NCBI GenBank assembly: GCA_038040395.1
Contig: JBBPIJ010000023.1
Span: 1 to 38,667, forward strand
Length of the DNA stretch: 38,667 nt
Direction of reading: 5' to 3'
DNA from: VAXT01 sp038040395
Lineage (GTDB): Bacteria > Actinomycetota > Thermoleophilia > Gaiellales > Gaiellaceae
Shown: positions 30,201 to 38,667 of the stretch, piece after piece
Position numbering within the stretch: the stretch's first letter is position 1
How the letters are laid out: each line of letters opens with the position of its first letter
The notes under the pieces: model-generated
Seen by the model: the letters and a program-made list of their open reading frames with translations, nothing else
Told to the model about the DNA's origin: nothing
Database searches by the model: none
Made by a program: the position numbers and the translations under genes

Positions 30201-32821
30201 GCCCTCCACACGCTGACGGTCACGAAGACCGGCTCGGGTGGAGGAACTGTGACTTCCGACGTGGGAGCGATCAGCTGCGGCGTCACCTGCTCGTACGACT
30301 ACGACGAGGGCACTTCGGTCACGCTCAGCGCCACGGCCGCCGCCGGCTCACGCTTCGCCGGCTGGTCCGGCGAGGGCTGCTCGGGAACGGGCACCTGCAC
30401 CGTGACCATGAGCCAGGCCCGCAACGTCACCGCCGGCTTTGTCGCCCTCCACACGCTGACGGTCACGAAGACCGGCTCGGGTGGAGGAACTGTGACTTCC
30501 GACGTGGGAGCGATCAGCTGCGGCGTCACCTGCTCGTACGACTACGACGAGGGCACTTCGGTCACGCTCAGCGCCACGGCCGCCGCCGGCTCACGCTTCG
30601 CCGGCTGGTCNNNNNNNNNNNNNNNNNNNNNNNNNNNNNNNNNNNNNNNNNNNNNNNNNNNNNNNNNNNNNNNNNNNNNNNNNNNNNNNNNNNNNNNNNN
30701 NNNNNNNNNNCTTCGGTCACGCTCAGCGCCACGGCCGCCGCCGGCTCACGCTTCGCCGGCTGGTCGGGCGAGGGCTGCTCCGGAACCGGCACCTGCACGG
30801 TCACGATGAGCCAGGCGCGCACCGTCGCCGCCGGCTTTGTCGCCCTGCACGCGCTCACGGTCACGAAGACGGGTTCTGGTAACGGCACCGTCAGCTCCGA
30901 CGTCGGCGCGATCAGCTGCGGTGTCACGTGCAGCGACGACTACGACGAAGGCACCTCGGTCACGCTGACCGCGGTCGCTTCGGCCGGCTCACGCTTTGCC
31001 GGCTGGTCGGGCGCCTGCTCGGGCACCGGAACCTGCTCCGTCACCATGAGCCAGGCTCGTAACGTCACCGCCACGTTTGTCGCCGTCCACACGCTGACGG
31101 TCACGAAGGCCGGCTCCGGTGGAGGAACTGTGACTTCCGATGTGGGAGCGATCAACTGCGGCGCTACCTGCTCGGACGAGTACGACGAGGGCACCTCGGT
31201 CACGCTGACCGCGGCCGCCTCGTCGGGCTCACGATTTGCCGGCTGGTCGGGCGCGTGCTCGGGAACCGGGACTTGCTCCGTCACCATGAGCCAGGCCCGC
31301 AACGCCACGGCCACGTTTGTCGCTTTCCACACGCTGACCGTGAGCAAGACCGGCTCGGGGACCGGCACCGTCAGCTCCGACGTGGGTTCGATCGACTGCG
31401 GCCTCACCTGCTCCGACGACTACGACGAGGGCACCTCGGTCACGCTCAGCGCCACTGCCGCAGCGGGCTCAAGCTTCGCCGGCTGGTCGGGCGAGGGCTG
31501 CTCGGGAACCGGCACCTGCACCGTGACGATGAGCCAGGCGCGGACAGTCAGCGCCACCTTCGTCGCGCTCCAGCCGCTGACTGTCACCAAGAACGGCTCC
31601 GGCGTAGGCACCGTGACCGGCGCCGGGATCGACTGCGGCGCCGCCTGCTCCGACTACTACGACGATGGCACCTCGGTCACGCTCAGCGCCACGGCCGCGG
31701 CCGGCTCGCGCTTTGGCGGCTGGTCGGGCGAAGGCTGCTCGGGCACCGACACCTGCACCGTCACGATGACCGCCGCCCGGAATGTGACCGCGACGTTCAT
31801 CGCTCGCCACACCCTCACGGTTGCGAACGTCGGCTCCAACAGCGGCTCGGTCAGCTCGAGCCCCGCAGGAATCGGGTGCGGCGCAACCTGCGAATTCGTC
31901 TACGACGAAGGCACGACCGTCACGCTGACGGCCGTTCCGGTCGCTGGCTCGCGCTTCGTCGGCTGGTCGGGCGAAGGATGCACCGGCACCGGCGAGTGCA
32001 CCGTGACGATGACCGGGGCCCGCGGGGTCACGGCCACGTTTGTCCGCCTCGTCCTCCTCAGGGTGACGGTGACTGGGCGAGGAGCCGTCAGCTCCGAGCC
32101 GACGGGAATCCGCTGCCGCCGTGCCTGCTCGAGCGAGTACGACGCCGGCACGCACGTCACGCTCCGGGCCACGGCCGCGACTGGCCAGTGGTTCAAGGGC
32201 TGGTCTGGCGGAAGCTGCCGCGGCGCGAAGAGGACTTGCAACGTGACCATGAGCCAGGCACGCCTCGTCCATGCCCGCTTCCTGCGCGAGCTCGTGCTGC
32301 GCCTCCGCGTTCCGAACGGATTCGTCTACCACTCGCCACACGAGCACGCGATGATTCGCGCGTTCGCGGCGTGGCGTGGCAAGCCGCTCGCCAGGGCAAA
32401 GGTCAGGCTTTCGATCACCTGCCCGGGCCGTCGCTCCACCCAGGTGTTGAGGACCGGCCGCGACGGGCGGGTAGCGCTCCACTTCGGCGCGACGATGCCG
32501 AACTCGCTGCGCGTCTACACCTGCAAGGTGCGAGGGCGCGTGAGCGCGAATCGCCGGACTGCCAGAGAGGACAAGGCCGGCACGGTGCGCTTCATCCACC
32601 CCTTGTGGCTCGAGAGCAAGGTCGTCAAAGGCAAGGTCGTGGTGCGCATCTGGGGCCGCGCGCGTGAGGCGGTCGAGCTGTTCGCGAACGGAGAGCTCGT
32701 GAGCCGGGCGCGGATCGGTCGCAACGGGTGGGTCAAGATCGTCTCGGCCGAGATCGAGCACGGCGACACGGTGTGGGTTGTCGGCCCGCACGGCCACGTG
32801 TCGCATCACATCGGCACCTAG
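27222..32821 (+). CDS. Giant secreted protein with at least 15 Cys-rich InlB-like beta repeats (assembly gap inside)
   Basis: An N-terminal export segment (ARAALVVAAVVIAFGVSAASPNAA) leads a roughly 300-residue beta-rich head with several Cys. About 80-residue repeats follow, of the type LTVTKxGSGxGTVxSDVGxINCGATCSxDYxxGTxVTLTAxxxxGSRFxGWSGEGCSGTGTCTVTMSQARNVTAxF. Each has two CxxxC/CxxxxxC pairs suited to disulfides. This is the divergent InlB B-repeat type found in adhesins. Nine full copies precede the N gap and six follow. The C-terminal 190 residues form another beta domain. The frame changes across the gap, so its true length must be 2 modulo 3 if this is one gene. The start is uncertain: ATG at 27189 or 27222, or TTG at 27276, which gives the best signal peptide. 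Confidence 0.85.
30103..30610 (+). repeat. Near-identical 243-bp tandem copies next to the gap
   Basis: The sequence from about 30103 to 30367 reappears with a 243-bp (81-codon) offset up to 30610, as far as I can compare by eye without a difference. Other copies in the gene differ at many bases. This marks a very recent duplication or array homogenisation. The read-through stops exactly inside the next copy, where the N run starts. Confidence 0.85.
30611..30710. other. Assembly gap (100 N)
   Basis: One hundred N, a standard placeholder for unknown length, inside the tandem repeat gene. The bases on both sides belong to the same repeat type (GSRFAGW before, SVTLSATAAAGSRFAGW after), so whole repeat copies are probably missing. 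Confidence 0.98.
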
Positions 32822-32823
32822 TA

Positions 32824-35727
32824 CTAATACACGCGTCCGCGTGAGCGGAACGCCGGCCGCAGCTTGTCCTCCAGCGCGCGCGGGAAGGCGATCGTGGCCG
32901 CGTCACCGTCGGACACGTAACGGCGCCCGGGGCTCTCCGCGAGCTGGCGCAGCCAGTACCACGCGCCGAAATCCGCCTCGCCCTTCCACGGCAGGTGTCC
33001 GCTCCGAATGCGCGGGATGCGGGCTCGGTCGAACGATTCGCTGAACGGCGACGGCGCCGGGCCGGCACCGACGAGCATGACGCCGCGGAAGCCGTACGAG
33101 CGGCCGTTCCAGCGGCCGTGCACCGCAAGCGAGCCCGGCTTCGGCAGCACGCCGAGCGGCAGCGACATCGTCTCGACGCGATAGCCCGGCACGGCGTCCT
33201 CGATCACCTCGTTGCCGAGGACGAGTTCACGCTGGACCTCCACAGGACCGGAAAGCTGGCTGAACGGAACGTGGTCCTTCGTGTGGTTCCCGAGCTCGAA
33301 GCCGTGGTCCACGAGCCAGCGAAGCATCTCCTTGCCACGCGCCACGCCGGCGAAGGGTTCCCGGTTGACGTAGAACGTCCCGGCGAGCGGGAACGTCGGA
33401 TGCTCGCGCCGGAACTCGAGCAAGATGCCGATCGCGGTGTCCGGCTTGATCTGGCCGCGTGCGTCGTAGGAGAACTGGTACTGCGTCGAGTCGTCGAAGG
33501 TGAGGACGACGGGTGTCTTGCCGGCCGGGACCGAGCCGAGGCGGCCCAGAGCCAGGTCGGCCGCACGCACCGGCCAGTAACCCTGCCGCCACAGGCGCCC
33601 GACCTCGGCGCGGAACTCCGCCGGTGTCTGGTCGTAGTCGCCGACCCGGTCCTCGCGGATCTCGTGGTGCATGAGCACGGGCACCTCACCGAGCTCGTTC
33701 GGGAGGCGGCCCGATGTCGATTTCTGCTGCGTCGTCTCCTTCGACTTGGCCTTGGGCGCAGGCGGCGGCGCGGCGGGTTTCCCCTTCTGCGGTCGAGCCA
33801 AGCCCTGGGTGCTCGTCTTGGCGTCTCGGTCGAGCGCCTCCGAGGTGTACGTGACCGTCGGATCCCACAGGAGGAACTCGTTGATCCCGTTGCGCCGTGC
33901 CGCCTGGATCTGGCCGCGCACCTCCGCCTCGCCGTACGAGATGCCGAGCGTGAAGTCCTGGAGCCACGGAACGACACGCGCGCCCGTGCCGCGTGTCTGC
34001 TTCGAGAAGTCCTGGAGCGAGCGCAGGACGATCTCGTACGGCTGGCTGTTCGGATCGGCGACGTTGTACTCGCCGGGGCCCCAGTGCGACGGGTAGACCA
34101 TCGGCGCGATGTAGTCCGACTCCCGCGCCATCGCGGGAATGTCCTGCGCTACCTCGAGCGGACGAGTCGCCGCGATGCCGAAGACGGACAGGCCGAGATA
34201 GGTGCCGTACGGCTCGAGCGCAAGCCTCGTCTCGTGAATGAACTCGACGATCGAGCGCTCGGGCGTTCCGCGCAGGCCGGGGAAGACCATGCTCTCGAGG
34301 GGGCCGTCGGGCCGGCGCACGTAGTCGTAGAGCACGTCGTCGATGCCGGCGCGTGCCGCCGCGACCGCGATGTCGATGTTGTACTTGCGGACGACCGGGT
34401 CGGCGAAGTTGGTGAACCCGCCGTAGCCCGCGTATAGCCCGCCCTCCGGCGTCTGCACGACGCGGTTCCGCTGGCCGCGCTTCCAGGCGGCCGACGCGAG
34501 GACAGGATCCCGGAAGCAGACGAGCCTGCCGATCACACGGATCCCGCGCGCGTGCATCTTGCTCACGACCTCGTCCAGGTCGTAGACGTGCGTGACGGCG
34601 CCGATCTGACGGCCGAGCGGCACCGATGCGTCGAAGCCGACCTCTCCCGACTCGTCCTTGAGGTCGATCTCGATCGCGTTGATTCGCCGCTCGTCGATCA
34701 GCTTCATCACGCCGCGGCGAAGGCCCGCGTCCGCCCAGCCGTATGACGTGACATGCACCGCTCGCACCGGCTCGGCCGGTCGCCGCGGGATGATCTCGAC
34801 CGGGAGGCGGCGGCTGGCGAAGTTGCCCGCGAGATCGACCGCCTCCAGCAGGAGTCTCCGTGGCAGCGGCGGCGCGACGCGTGCCTCGAAGTGGCCGTCG
34901 TCGACCGCCGTGGCGCGCCCGCCGATCAGCAGGCGCGCTCCGGGCTCGACGTTTCCTTTCAACTCGAGGGGGCTGTGCGCCTTCGCGGCGGCGGGACCGT
35001 CGAGCTCGATCGACGGCGGCGTCGTGTCGACCGTGAAGCGCCAGGAGCGCGTCGTCGCCGCGCCGAGGAAGCCGCCGCCCCGTTTCGCTTCGACGCGATG
35101 CTCGCCATCCGGAAGCAGTCCGGGGCGAAGCGTCTGCGTTTCGCCCTTTCGTTTCACGCGCGTGGAGACGTCGCGGCCGTCGAGTCTCCACCGCACGTTG
35201 GTTGCGCCCGTGACGGTGAACGCGAGTTTCGCGAGCTCGGCGGCGCCCATGTGCTTCCCGTTGGCAGGGCCTGTCGCGTCGAGCGAGGGCGCAAAGACGC
35301 TGCGTGCGCCGGCAACGGCCGCAACGGCGAGGGCGATGAACCCAACCACCCCCAGCGCGACTGCGCGACGACGGCGGATCGTCCGGGCGGAAGCATGCGG
35401 ACGCTTAGGCCGCGGTGCGGGCCGCTCGTCCTGACCAAGGGGCTGCTCCTCACGCGCTTCGGCCGCCTCGATCGGATGCCTGGGAGCCCGAGGCGTGTGT
35501 CCCTCGTCCAGCAGAGCGAGAATCGATCGCGCCGCGGATCGTTCTGCCGCCGTGCCGCCGCGACGCGACGCCGTCCGGGCCCACTTCACAGCCGCGGCCC
35601 GATCCTCGGCGCTCGCACCGTCGTCGGCAGCGGCAAGCGCGGTCGCCGCCGCGGCGCGCGCCTTCGGGGTCAGCCCTTGGTTCTCACTGACCCAGTGGCG
35701 AACCTGCTGCAAATGCGCCGGATCCAT
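32824..35727 (-). CDS. Membrane-anchored fusion: DUF4015 glycoside-hydrolase-like domain plus NodB polysaccharide deacetylase
   Basis: The 967-residue protein has a charged cytoplasmic N-terminus (1-115), one membrane span (121-141) and an Ig-like region (about 150-315). A DUF4015-type TIM-barrel domain spans about 320-630 (VRAVHVTSYGWADAGLRRG, NAIEIDLKDESGEVGFDASVPLG, DDVLYDYVRRPDGPLE, YIAPMVYPSHWGPGEY). A Pro/Lys linker (640-675) leads to a NodB carbohydrate-esterase-4 domain (about 680-967) with VVLTFDDS (Asp745, Asp746) and metal-binding His815 and His819 in GNHTKDH. The CE4 domain removes N-acetyl groups from glycans. The barrel may cut or bind the same polymer. Topology puts both outside. 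It converges with the repeat protein gene, two bases apart. Confidence 0.88.
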   Translation of the reverse strand: MDPAHLQQVRHWVSENQGLTPKARAAAATALAAADDGASAEDRAAAVKWARTASRRGGTAAERSAARSILALLDEGHTPRAPRHPIEAAEAREEQPLGQDERPAPRPKRPHASARTIRRRRAVALGVVGFIALAVAAVAGARSVFAPSLDATGPANGKHMGAAELAKLAFTVTGATNVRWRLDGRDVSTRVKRKGETQTLRPGLLPDGEHRVEAKRGGGFLGAATTRSWRFTVDTTPPSIELDGPAAAKAHSPLELKGNVEPGARLLIGGRATAVDDGHFEARVAPPLPRRLLLEAVDLAGNFASRRLPVEIIPRRPAEPVRAVHVTSYGWADAGLRRGVMKLIDERRINAIEIDLKDESGEVGFDASVPLGRQIGAVTHVYDLDEVVSKMHARGIRVIGRLVCFRDPVLASAAWKRGQRNRVVQTPEGGLYAGYGGFTNFADPVVRKYNIDIAVAAARAGIDDVLYDYVRRPDGPLESMVFPGLRGTPERSIVEFIHETRLALEPYGTYLGLSVFGIAATRPLEVAQDIPAMARESDYIAPMVYPSHWGPGEYNVADPNSQPYEIVLRSLQDFSKQTRGTGARVVPWLQDFTLGISYGEAEVRGQIQAARRNGINEFLLWDPTVTYTSEALDRDAKTSTQGLARPQKGKPAAPPPAPKAKSKETTQQKSTSGRLPNELGEVPVLMHHEIREDRVGDYDQTPAEFRAEVGRLWRQGYWPVRAADLALGRLGSVPAGKTPVVLTFDDSTQYQFSYDARGQIKPDTAIGILLEFRREHPTFPLAGTFYVNREPFAGVARGKEMLRWLVDHGFELGNHTKDHVPFSQLSGPVEVQRELVLGNEVIEDAVPGYRVETMSLPLGVLPKPGSLAVHGRWNGRSYGFRGVMLVGAGPAPSPFSESFDRARIPRIRSGHLPWKGEADFGAWYWLRQLAESPGRRYVSDGDAATIAFPRALEDKLRPAFRSRGRVY

Positions 35728-35772
35728 GGGTAGAGATTAGAGCCGATCGTAAGGCCACCCCTCACTTTTGAC

Positions 35773-37155
35773 CTATCCCGGACCGCCTGGATCGATGTTG
35801 TGGTTCAGGCGGAACACGTTCTCGGGGTCGTAGCGCCGCTTCACCTCGACGAGCCGGTCGTAGTTCTGGCCGTATGCGGCCCGCACCGCGTCTGCGCCGT
35901 CATCGTCGCTGAAGTAGTTGAGCCATCGCCTGTCGGCAAAGTGCGGGCCGAAGAGATCGAACGTCGCCCGAGTCCAGGCGATGTTGGCCTCGGTGTCCGC
36001 TTCGTCCAGCCAGACGCTCGGCAGGAGGAGGTTGTAGCCGACCTCGCGGTGGGGGACAGCGGTGTCGCCCGCGCCAACCCGCGTGACGGCGCCGTGGAAA
36101 TGCTCGAAGAGGACTGCGTTGAGAGGTGACGGTGTCGTCTCGAACCGCTCGATCGCAAGATCGATCAGCTCGTCGTCCAGCTTCTCCACGAAGCTCGACT
36201 TCCAGTAGTTGAGCGCGCCTCGCGGGAAGCCGTCGTCGAGCAATGTGTTCATGACCGGGTACGGCATCGGCCCCAACTCCGTGACCAGCGGCTCGCCGAA
36301 CTCTCGTAGTGGCGCGAGATCCTTCTGCGCCTGCTCGGGGGTCCCGGCATGGCAGATGACGAATGCCGCGAGCTTGAGATCGGAGCTCCCGGGCGCGTAG
36401 ACGAGGGCTGCGAAGACGGTCAGCTCGTCGGGTACGGACTGCGTGAACTCCCGGTAGAAGCGCAGCACGTCCCCCGCCGCTTCGAACGGGTGCGCGATCA
36501 GTCCTCCGGTGACCTCGCGGAGCGGATGGAGGCGGTATTCGAGCGACGTCGCGACGCCGAAGTTGCCACCCCCGCCGCGCAGCGCCCAGAAGAGATCCGG
36601 GTCGGACTCTTCCGTGACGTTCAGCACCTCGCCGTCGGCGTTCACCAGTTCCACGGAGAGCAGGTTGTCGGCGGCGAGGCCGTGGATGCCCATCAGCCAG
36701 CCGAGCCCCCCGCCGAGGGTGAGACCCGCAATCCCGGTCGTGGAAACAGCGCCGCCCGTGACAGCGAGCCCGTGCACGGCGGTTTCGCGGTTGAACTCCG
36801 ACCAGATGACGCCGCCCTGTGCGCGAATCGTCCGAGCTTCGGGGTTGACATGAATCCCCTTCATCTCGGCGAGGTCGATCATCACGCCGCCTTCGGTGAC
36901 GCTTCGCCCGCCGATGTTGTGGCCCCCGCCGCGAATCGAGATCTCGAGGCCCGACTCGCGCGCGAAGCCGACGGCGGTGCTCACGTCCGCGGCACCGCGG
37001 CACCGCGCAATCAGGGCAGGCCGCTTGTCGATGAGCCCGTTGTGGACGAGTCGCGCGGCTTCATAGCTGTCGTGTCCGGGCTGGAAGACCACTCCCGAGA
37101 GGCTCGCCGAGAGAGCGTCGATGCGGTCCGCGTCGATCGCAGTCACACTCGTCAC
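35773..37155 (-). CDS. FAD-linked oxidase with berberine-bridge-type C-terminus
   Basis: The 460-residue flavoprotein of the PCMH/VAO fold has an FAD-binding domain (about 45-215) with SIRGGGHNIGG, whose His is the usual covalent 8-alpha attachment site. Further motifs are GGVIWSEFNRETAVHGLAVTGG, GIAGLTLGGGLGWLMGIHGLAADNLLSVELV and FWALRGGGGNFGVAT. The substrate domain ends in the BBE motif YFSDDDGADAVRAAYGQNYDRLVEVKRRYDPENVFRLNHNI. At the place where bicovalent enzymes carry a second, cysteinyl link there appears to be Ser/Thr, so single attachment is likely. Relatives oxidise sugars, alkaloids or polyketides. The GTG at 37155 has a GGAGGTGA site. There is no signal peptide. It is divergent from the cyclase. 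Confidence 0.92.
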   Translation of the reverse strand: MTSVTAIDADRIDALSASLSGVVFQPGHDSYEAARLVHNGLIDKRPALIARCRGAADVSTAVGFARESGLEISIRGGGHNIGGRSVTEGGVMIDLAEMKGIHVNPEARTIRAQGGVIWSEFNRETAVHGLAVTGGAVSTTGIAGLTLGGGLGWLMGIHGLAADNLLSVELVNADGEVLNVTEESDPDLFWALRGGGGNFGVATSLEYRLHPLREVTGGLIAHPFEAAGDVLRFYREFTQSVPDELTVFAALVYAPGSSDLKLAAFVICHAGTPEQAQKDLAPLREFGEPLVTELGPMPYPVMNTLLDDGFPRGALNYWKSSFVEKLDDELIDLAIERFETTPSPLNAVLFEHFHGAVTRVGAGDTAVPHREVGYNLLLPSVWLDEADTEANIAWTRATFDLFGPHFADRRWLNYFSDDDGADAVRAAYGQNYDRLVEVKRRYDPENVFRLNHNIDPGGPG

Positions 37156-37249
37156 CTGTCACCTCCTGTTCGAGGGAGCCGAGTCTAGAACCGAATGCCG
37201 AAGCGGTGACGATGAACTCGACGCAATTGGGCCATGAGACGATGGCGGC

Positions 37250-38581
37250 ATGAACCGGCCTGAGACTCGTTACGCGTGGAACGGCGAAGTGTCGCTCGCG
37301 TACCAGGTCCTGGGCGAGGCCGAGACGGACCTCCTCTACCTCCAGGGGTACTGCTCGAACGTCGACATGAACTGGGAAAGCCGGCACCTCGCGCACTTCC
37401 TGCGCGGGCTCGCCCGGCACGCGAGGCTGATCGTGACCGATCGGCGGGGATGGGGCTGCTCGGAGAGGTTCACGCCCGGCTTGGTGCCCGACGTGGACGT
37501 CCTCACCGACGACATCCTCGCCGTGATGGGCTCAGTTGGCTCGGAGCAGGTCTCGATCCTGGCGACGTACGAATCGGCGATCGTCGCGTCGCTGTTCGCC
37601 GCCGTCTATCCGGAGCGGACGAGGTCGCTGATCCTCGTGGATCCGCAGGTCACGTACCTACCGACAGAAGAGACGCCGTGGATGCCTTCGCTCACTCGTT
37701 GGCAGGAGCAGATCCAGCGCATCCGCGACACGTGGGGCACGGCAGACTGGTGGGACGCTCCATCGGGCGGCGAGGGCGAGTGGTTTGGTCGCTATGCGCG
37801 CGCATCCGTGACCCCCGGCGGGCTTGCCGCCGAGCTGGGAAGCTACCTCGAGACCGACGTGCGGGCCGTTCTCCCCTCGATCCAGGTGCCGACGCTCGTC
37901 CTCGTCGACACCGATTCGTTCTACGAGGTGCTGCCCGAGACCGGGCATTTCGTCGCCGGCAAGATCCCCGGCGCCCGCGTGGTCGAGCACTCGAGCGAGG
38001 GAGGTTCTCATTTCCATTGGTACGCCCGAGGGGACGCGATCGTCGAAGAGGTCGGACGTTTCCTCGCAGCCCTTCGCGAGGAGGAAGCATCGTTCGACCG
38101 CGTTCTGGCAACCGTTCTGTTCACCGACATCGTCCGCTCGACCGAACGTGCCGCTGAGCTCGGTGATCGGCTCTGGCGAGAGGTCGTCGAGCAGCACCAC
38201 TCGATGGTTCGGACACTGCTCGCTCGCTATCGGGGCGTGGAGATGGACACCGCCGGCGATGGGTTCTTCGCGTCCTTCGAGGGGCCGGCACGGGCTGTCC
38301 GGTGCGCGACGGCAATCGTCGACGCGGTCCGGCCGCTTGGGATCGAGGTGCGGGCAGGTCTGCACACGGGCGAGATGGAACGCCTCGACGGCAAGGTGGG
38401 AGGCCTGGCAGTCAACATCGGCGCGCGAGTGGCGGCCATGGCCGCTCCATCCGAGGTGCTCGTCTCCCAGACGGTCAAGGACCTGATGGTCGGCTCAGAC
38501 CTCAGCTTCGAGGATCGCGGCTCGCATGAGCTCAAGGGCGTCCCCGGCCGGTGGAACGTGTACGCCCTCGCGCGTCAGTAG
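37250..38581 (+). CDS. Class III adenylate/guanylate cyclase fused to an alpha/beta-hydrolase-like domain lacking the catalytic Ser
   Basis: Residues 1-275 follow the alpha/beta-hydrolase fold (DLLYLQGYCSNVDMNWE, ARLIVTDRRGWGCSE, SLFAAVYPERTRSLILVDP, VPTLVLVDTDSF, GSHFHWY). The nucleophile elbow, usually GESEGG in this family, reads ATYESA, with Tyr107 in place of Ser. Residues 283-443 are a cyclase domain with LFTDIVRSTE (metal Asp293), MDTAGDGFFASF (Asp337), GLHTGEM and GLAVNIGARVAAMA. It should make cAMP (or cGMP), with the front domain acting as a sensor rather than an enzyme. It is soluble. It starts with ATG, divergent from the FAD oxidase 94 bases away, and converges on the tRNA gene. 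Confidence 0.9.
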   Translation: MNRPETRYAWNGEVSLAYQVLGEAETDLLYLQGYCSNVDMNWESRHLAHFLRGLARHARLIVTDRRGWGCSERFTPGLVPDVDVLTDDILAVMGSVGSEQVSILATYESAIVASLFAAVYPERTRSLILVDPQVTYLPTEETPWMPSLTRWQEQIQRIRDTWGTADWWDAPSGGEGEWFGRYARASVTPGGLAAELGSYLETDVRAVLPSIQVPTLVLVDTDSFYEVLPETGHFVAGKIPGARVVEHSSEGGSHFHWYARGDAIVEEVGRFLAALREEEASFDRVLATVLFTDIVRSTERAAELGDRLWREVVEQHHSMVRTLLARYRGVEMDTAGDGFFASFEGPARAVRCATAIVDAVRPLGIEVRAGLHTGEMERLDGKVGGLAVNIGARVAAMAAPSEVLVSQTVKDLMVGSDLSFEDRGSHELKGVPGRWNVYALARQ

Positions 38582-38584
38582 CAA

Positions 38585-38667
38585 CGGAGCGGCGCAGGAG
38601 TCGAACCTACCGAGCCGTGGGTTACACGACCGCACCGGTTTTGAAGACCAGCTGGGCCACCGGGCCC
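38585..38667 (-). tRNA. selC: tRNA-Sec (selenocysteine, anticodon UCA), 5' end beyond the window
   Basis: On the minus strand the D-arm GGGCC-CGGT-GGCCC is followed by an anticodon arm CTGGT-CTTCAAA-ACCGG, whose loop carries TCA. A long variable arm and the T-arm GGTTCGACTCC come next. The acceptor 3' strand GCCGCTCC (8 bases, as in tRNA-Sec) and discriminator G follow at 38585; CCA is not encoded. The 5' acceptor strand lies outside the window and should read about GGAGCGGC. UCA anticodon, long extra arm and the eight-base acceptor identify the selenocysteine tRNA, which reads UGA with SelB and a SECIS element. Confidence 0.9.

Noticed and set aside
28300..32250. CRISPR-like regular repeats
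   Set aside because: The period is about 243 bp with coding-frame conservation (81 codons), not short repeats with unique spacers; they are protein repeats.

Overview
The window is very GC-rich, with dense genes, frequent GTG/TTG starts and many 1-4 base stop/start overlaps. Gene content (the rpsF-ssb-rpsR-rplI-dnaB block, OmpR/HK/PepSY signalling, LtrA, LanC-like, DUF2277, Calx-beta and Cys-rich InlB-like repeat surface proteins) fits a soil-type actinobacterium. A deep branch such as Thermoleophilia (Solirubrobacterales/Gaiellales) is my inference from gene flavour, not a computed placement. A run of 100 N inside a tandem repeat (30611-30710) and several single-base frame breaks show that this is a draft assembly.

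Layout. 1-3027 (minus): S6, SSB, S18, L9 and the N-terminal 259 residues of DnaB. The two gaps in this block hold inverted repeats, one of them a pair of DnaA-box-like sites. 3136-3429 (plus): small membrane protein. 3420-7186 (minus): a translationally coupled NodU/CmcH carbamoyltransferase and SGNH-hydrolase pair. 7309-7449: a 46-residue acidic peptide with a double-glycine-leader look. 7457-8797: a cell-wall amidase divergent from a Pro/Ala-rich membrane protein. 8821-11341 (minus): a three-gene drug-type ABC exporter. 11349-13481: an FMN reductase and YceI pair divergent from MarR and a GNAT enzyme, with a clear MarR operator and promoter. 13479-14337: a 166-bp element with terminal inverted repeats, two tiny membrane proteins, a long hairpin and a decayed PAS gene. 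14448-15377: XdhC. 15424-18453: a response regulator, histidine kinase, PepSY protein and lipoprotein group with matching 11-bp-spaced TCTCA boxes. 18463-21157: an overlapping operon of NAD-dependent formate dehydrogenase, a VOC protein and an FMN 2-hydroxyacid oxidase. 21165-22581: a small protein and a LanC-like protein, each broken by one base. 22583-25703: LtrA, a GAF-PAS kinase and DUF2277. 25700-32821: divergent secreted surface proteins, one with Calx-beta domains and about 100 prolines, the other with at least 15 Cys-rich repeats. 32824-35727: a membrane-anchored fusion of a glycoside-hydrolase-like domain and a NodB deacetylase. 35773-38581: a BBE-type FAD oxidase divergent from an adenylate cyclase fused to a hydrolase domain that lacks its serine. 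38585-end (minus): most of a selenocysteine tRNA (UCA anticodon).

How genes may work together. The two-component group probably autoregulates and controls its PepSY/lipoprotein partners through the shared boxes. The formate dehydrogenase operon could dispose of a 2-hydroxyacid and the formate derived from it. MarR probably represses the YceI/FMN-reductase pair. The carbamoyltransferase/SGNH pair, the amidase, the secreted repeat proteins and the GH-like/NodB fusion all point to cell-surface work. No single known defence, CRISPR or secondary-metabolite cluster is present. The least-explained items are the 46-residue peptide, the TIR element, the carbamoyltransferase/SGNH module, the GH-like/NodB fusion and the serine-less hydrolase-cyclase.
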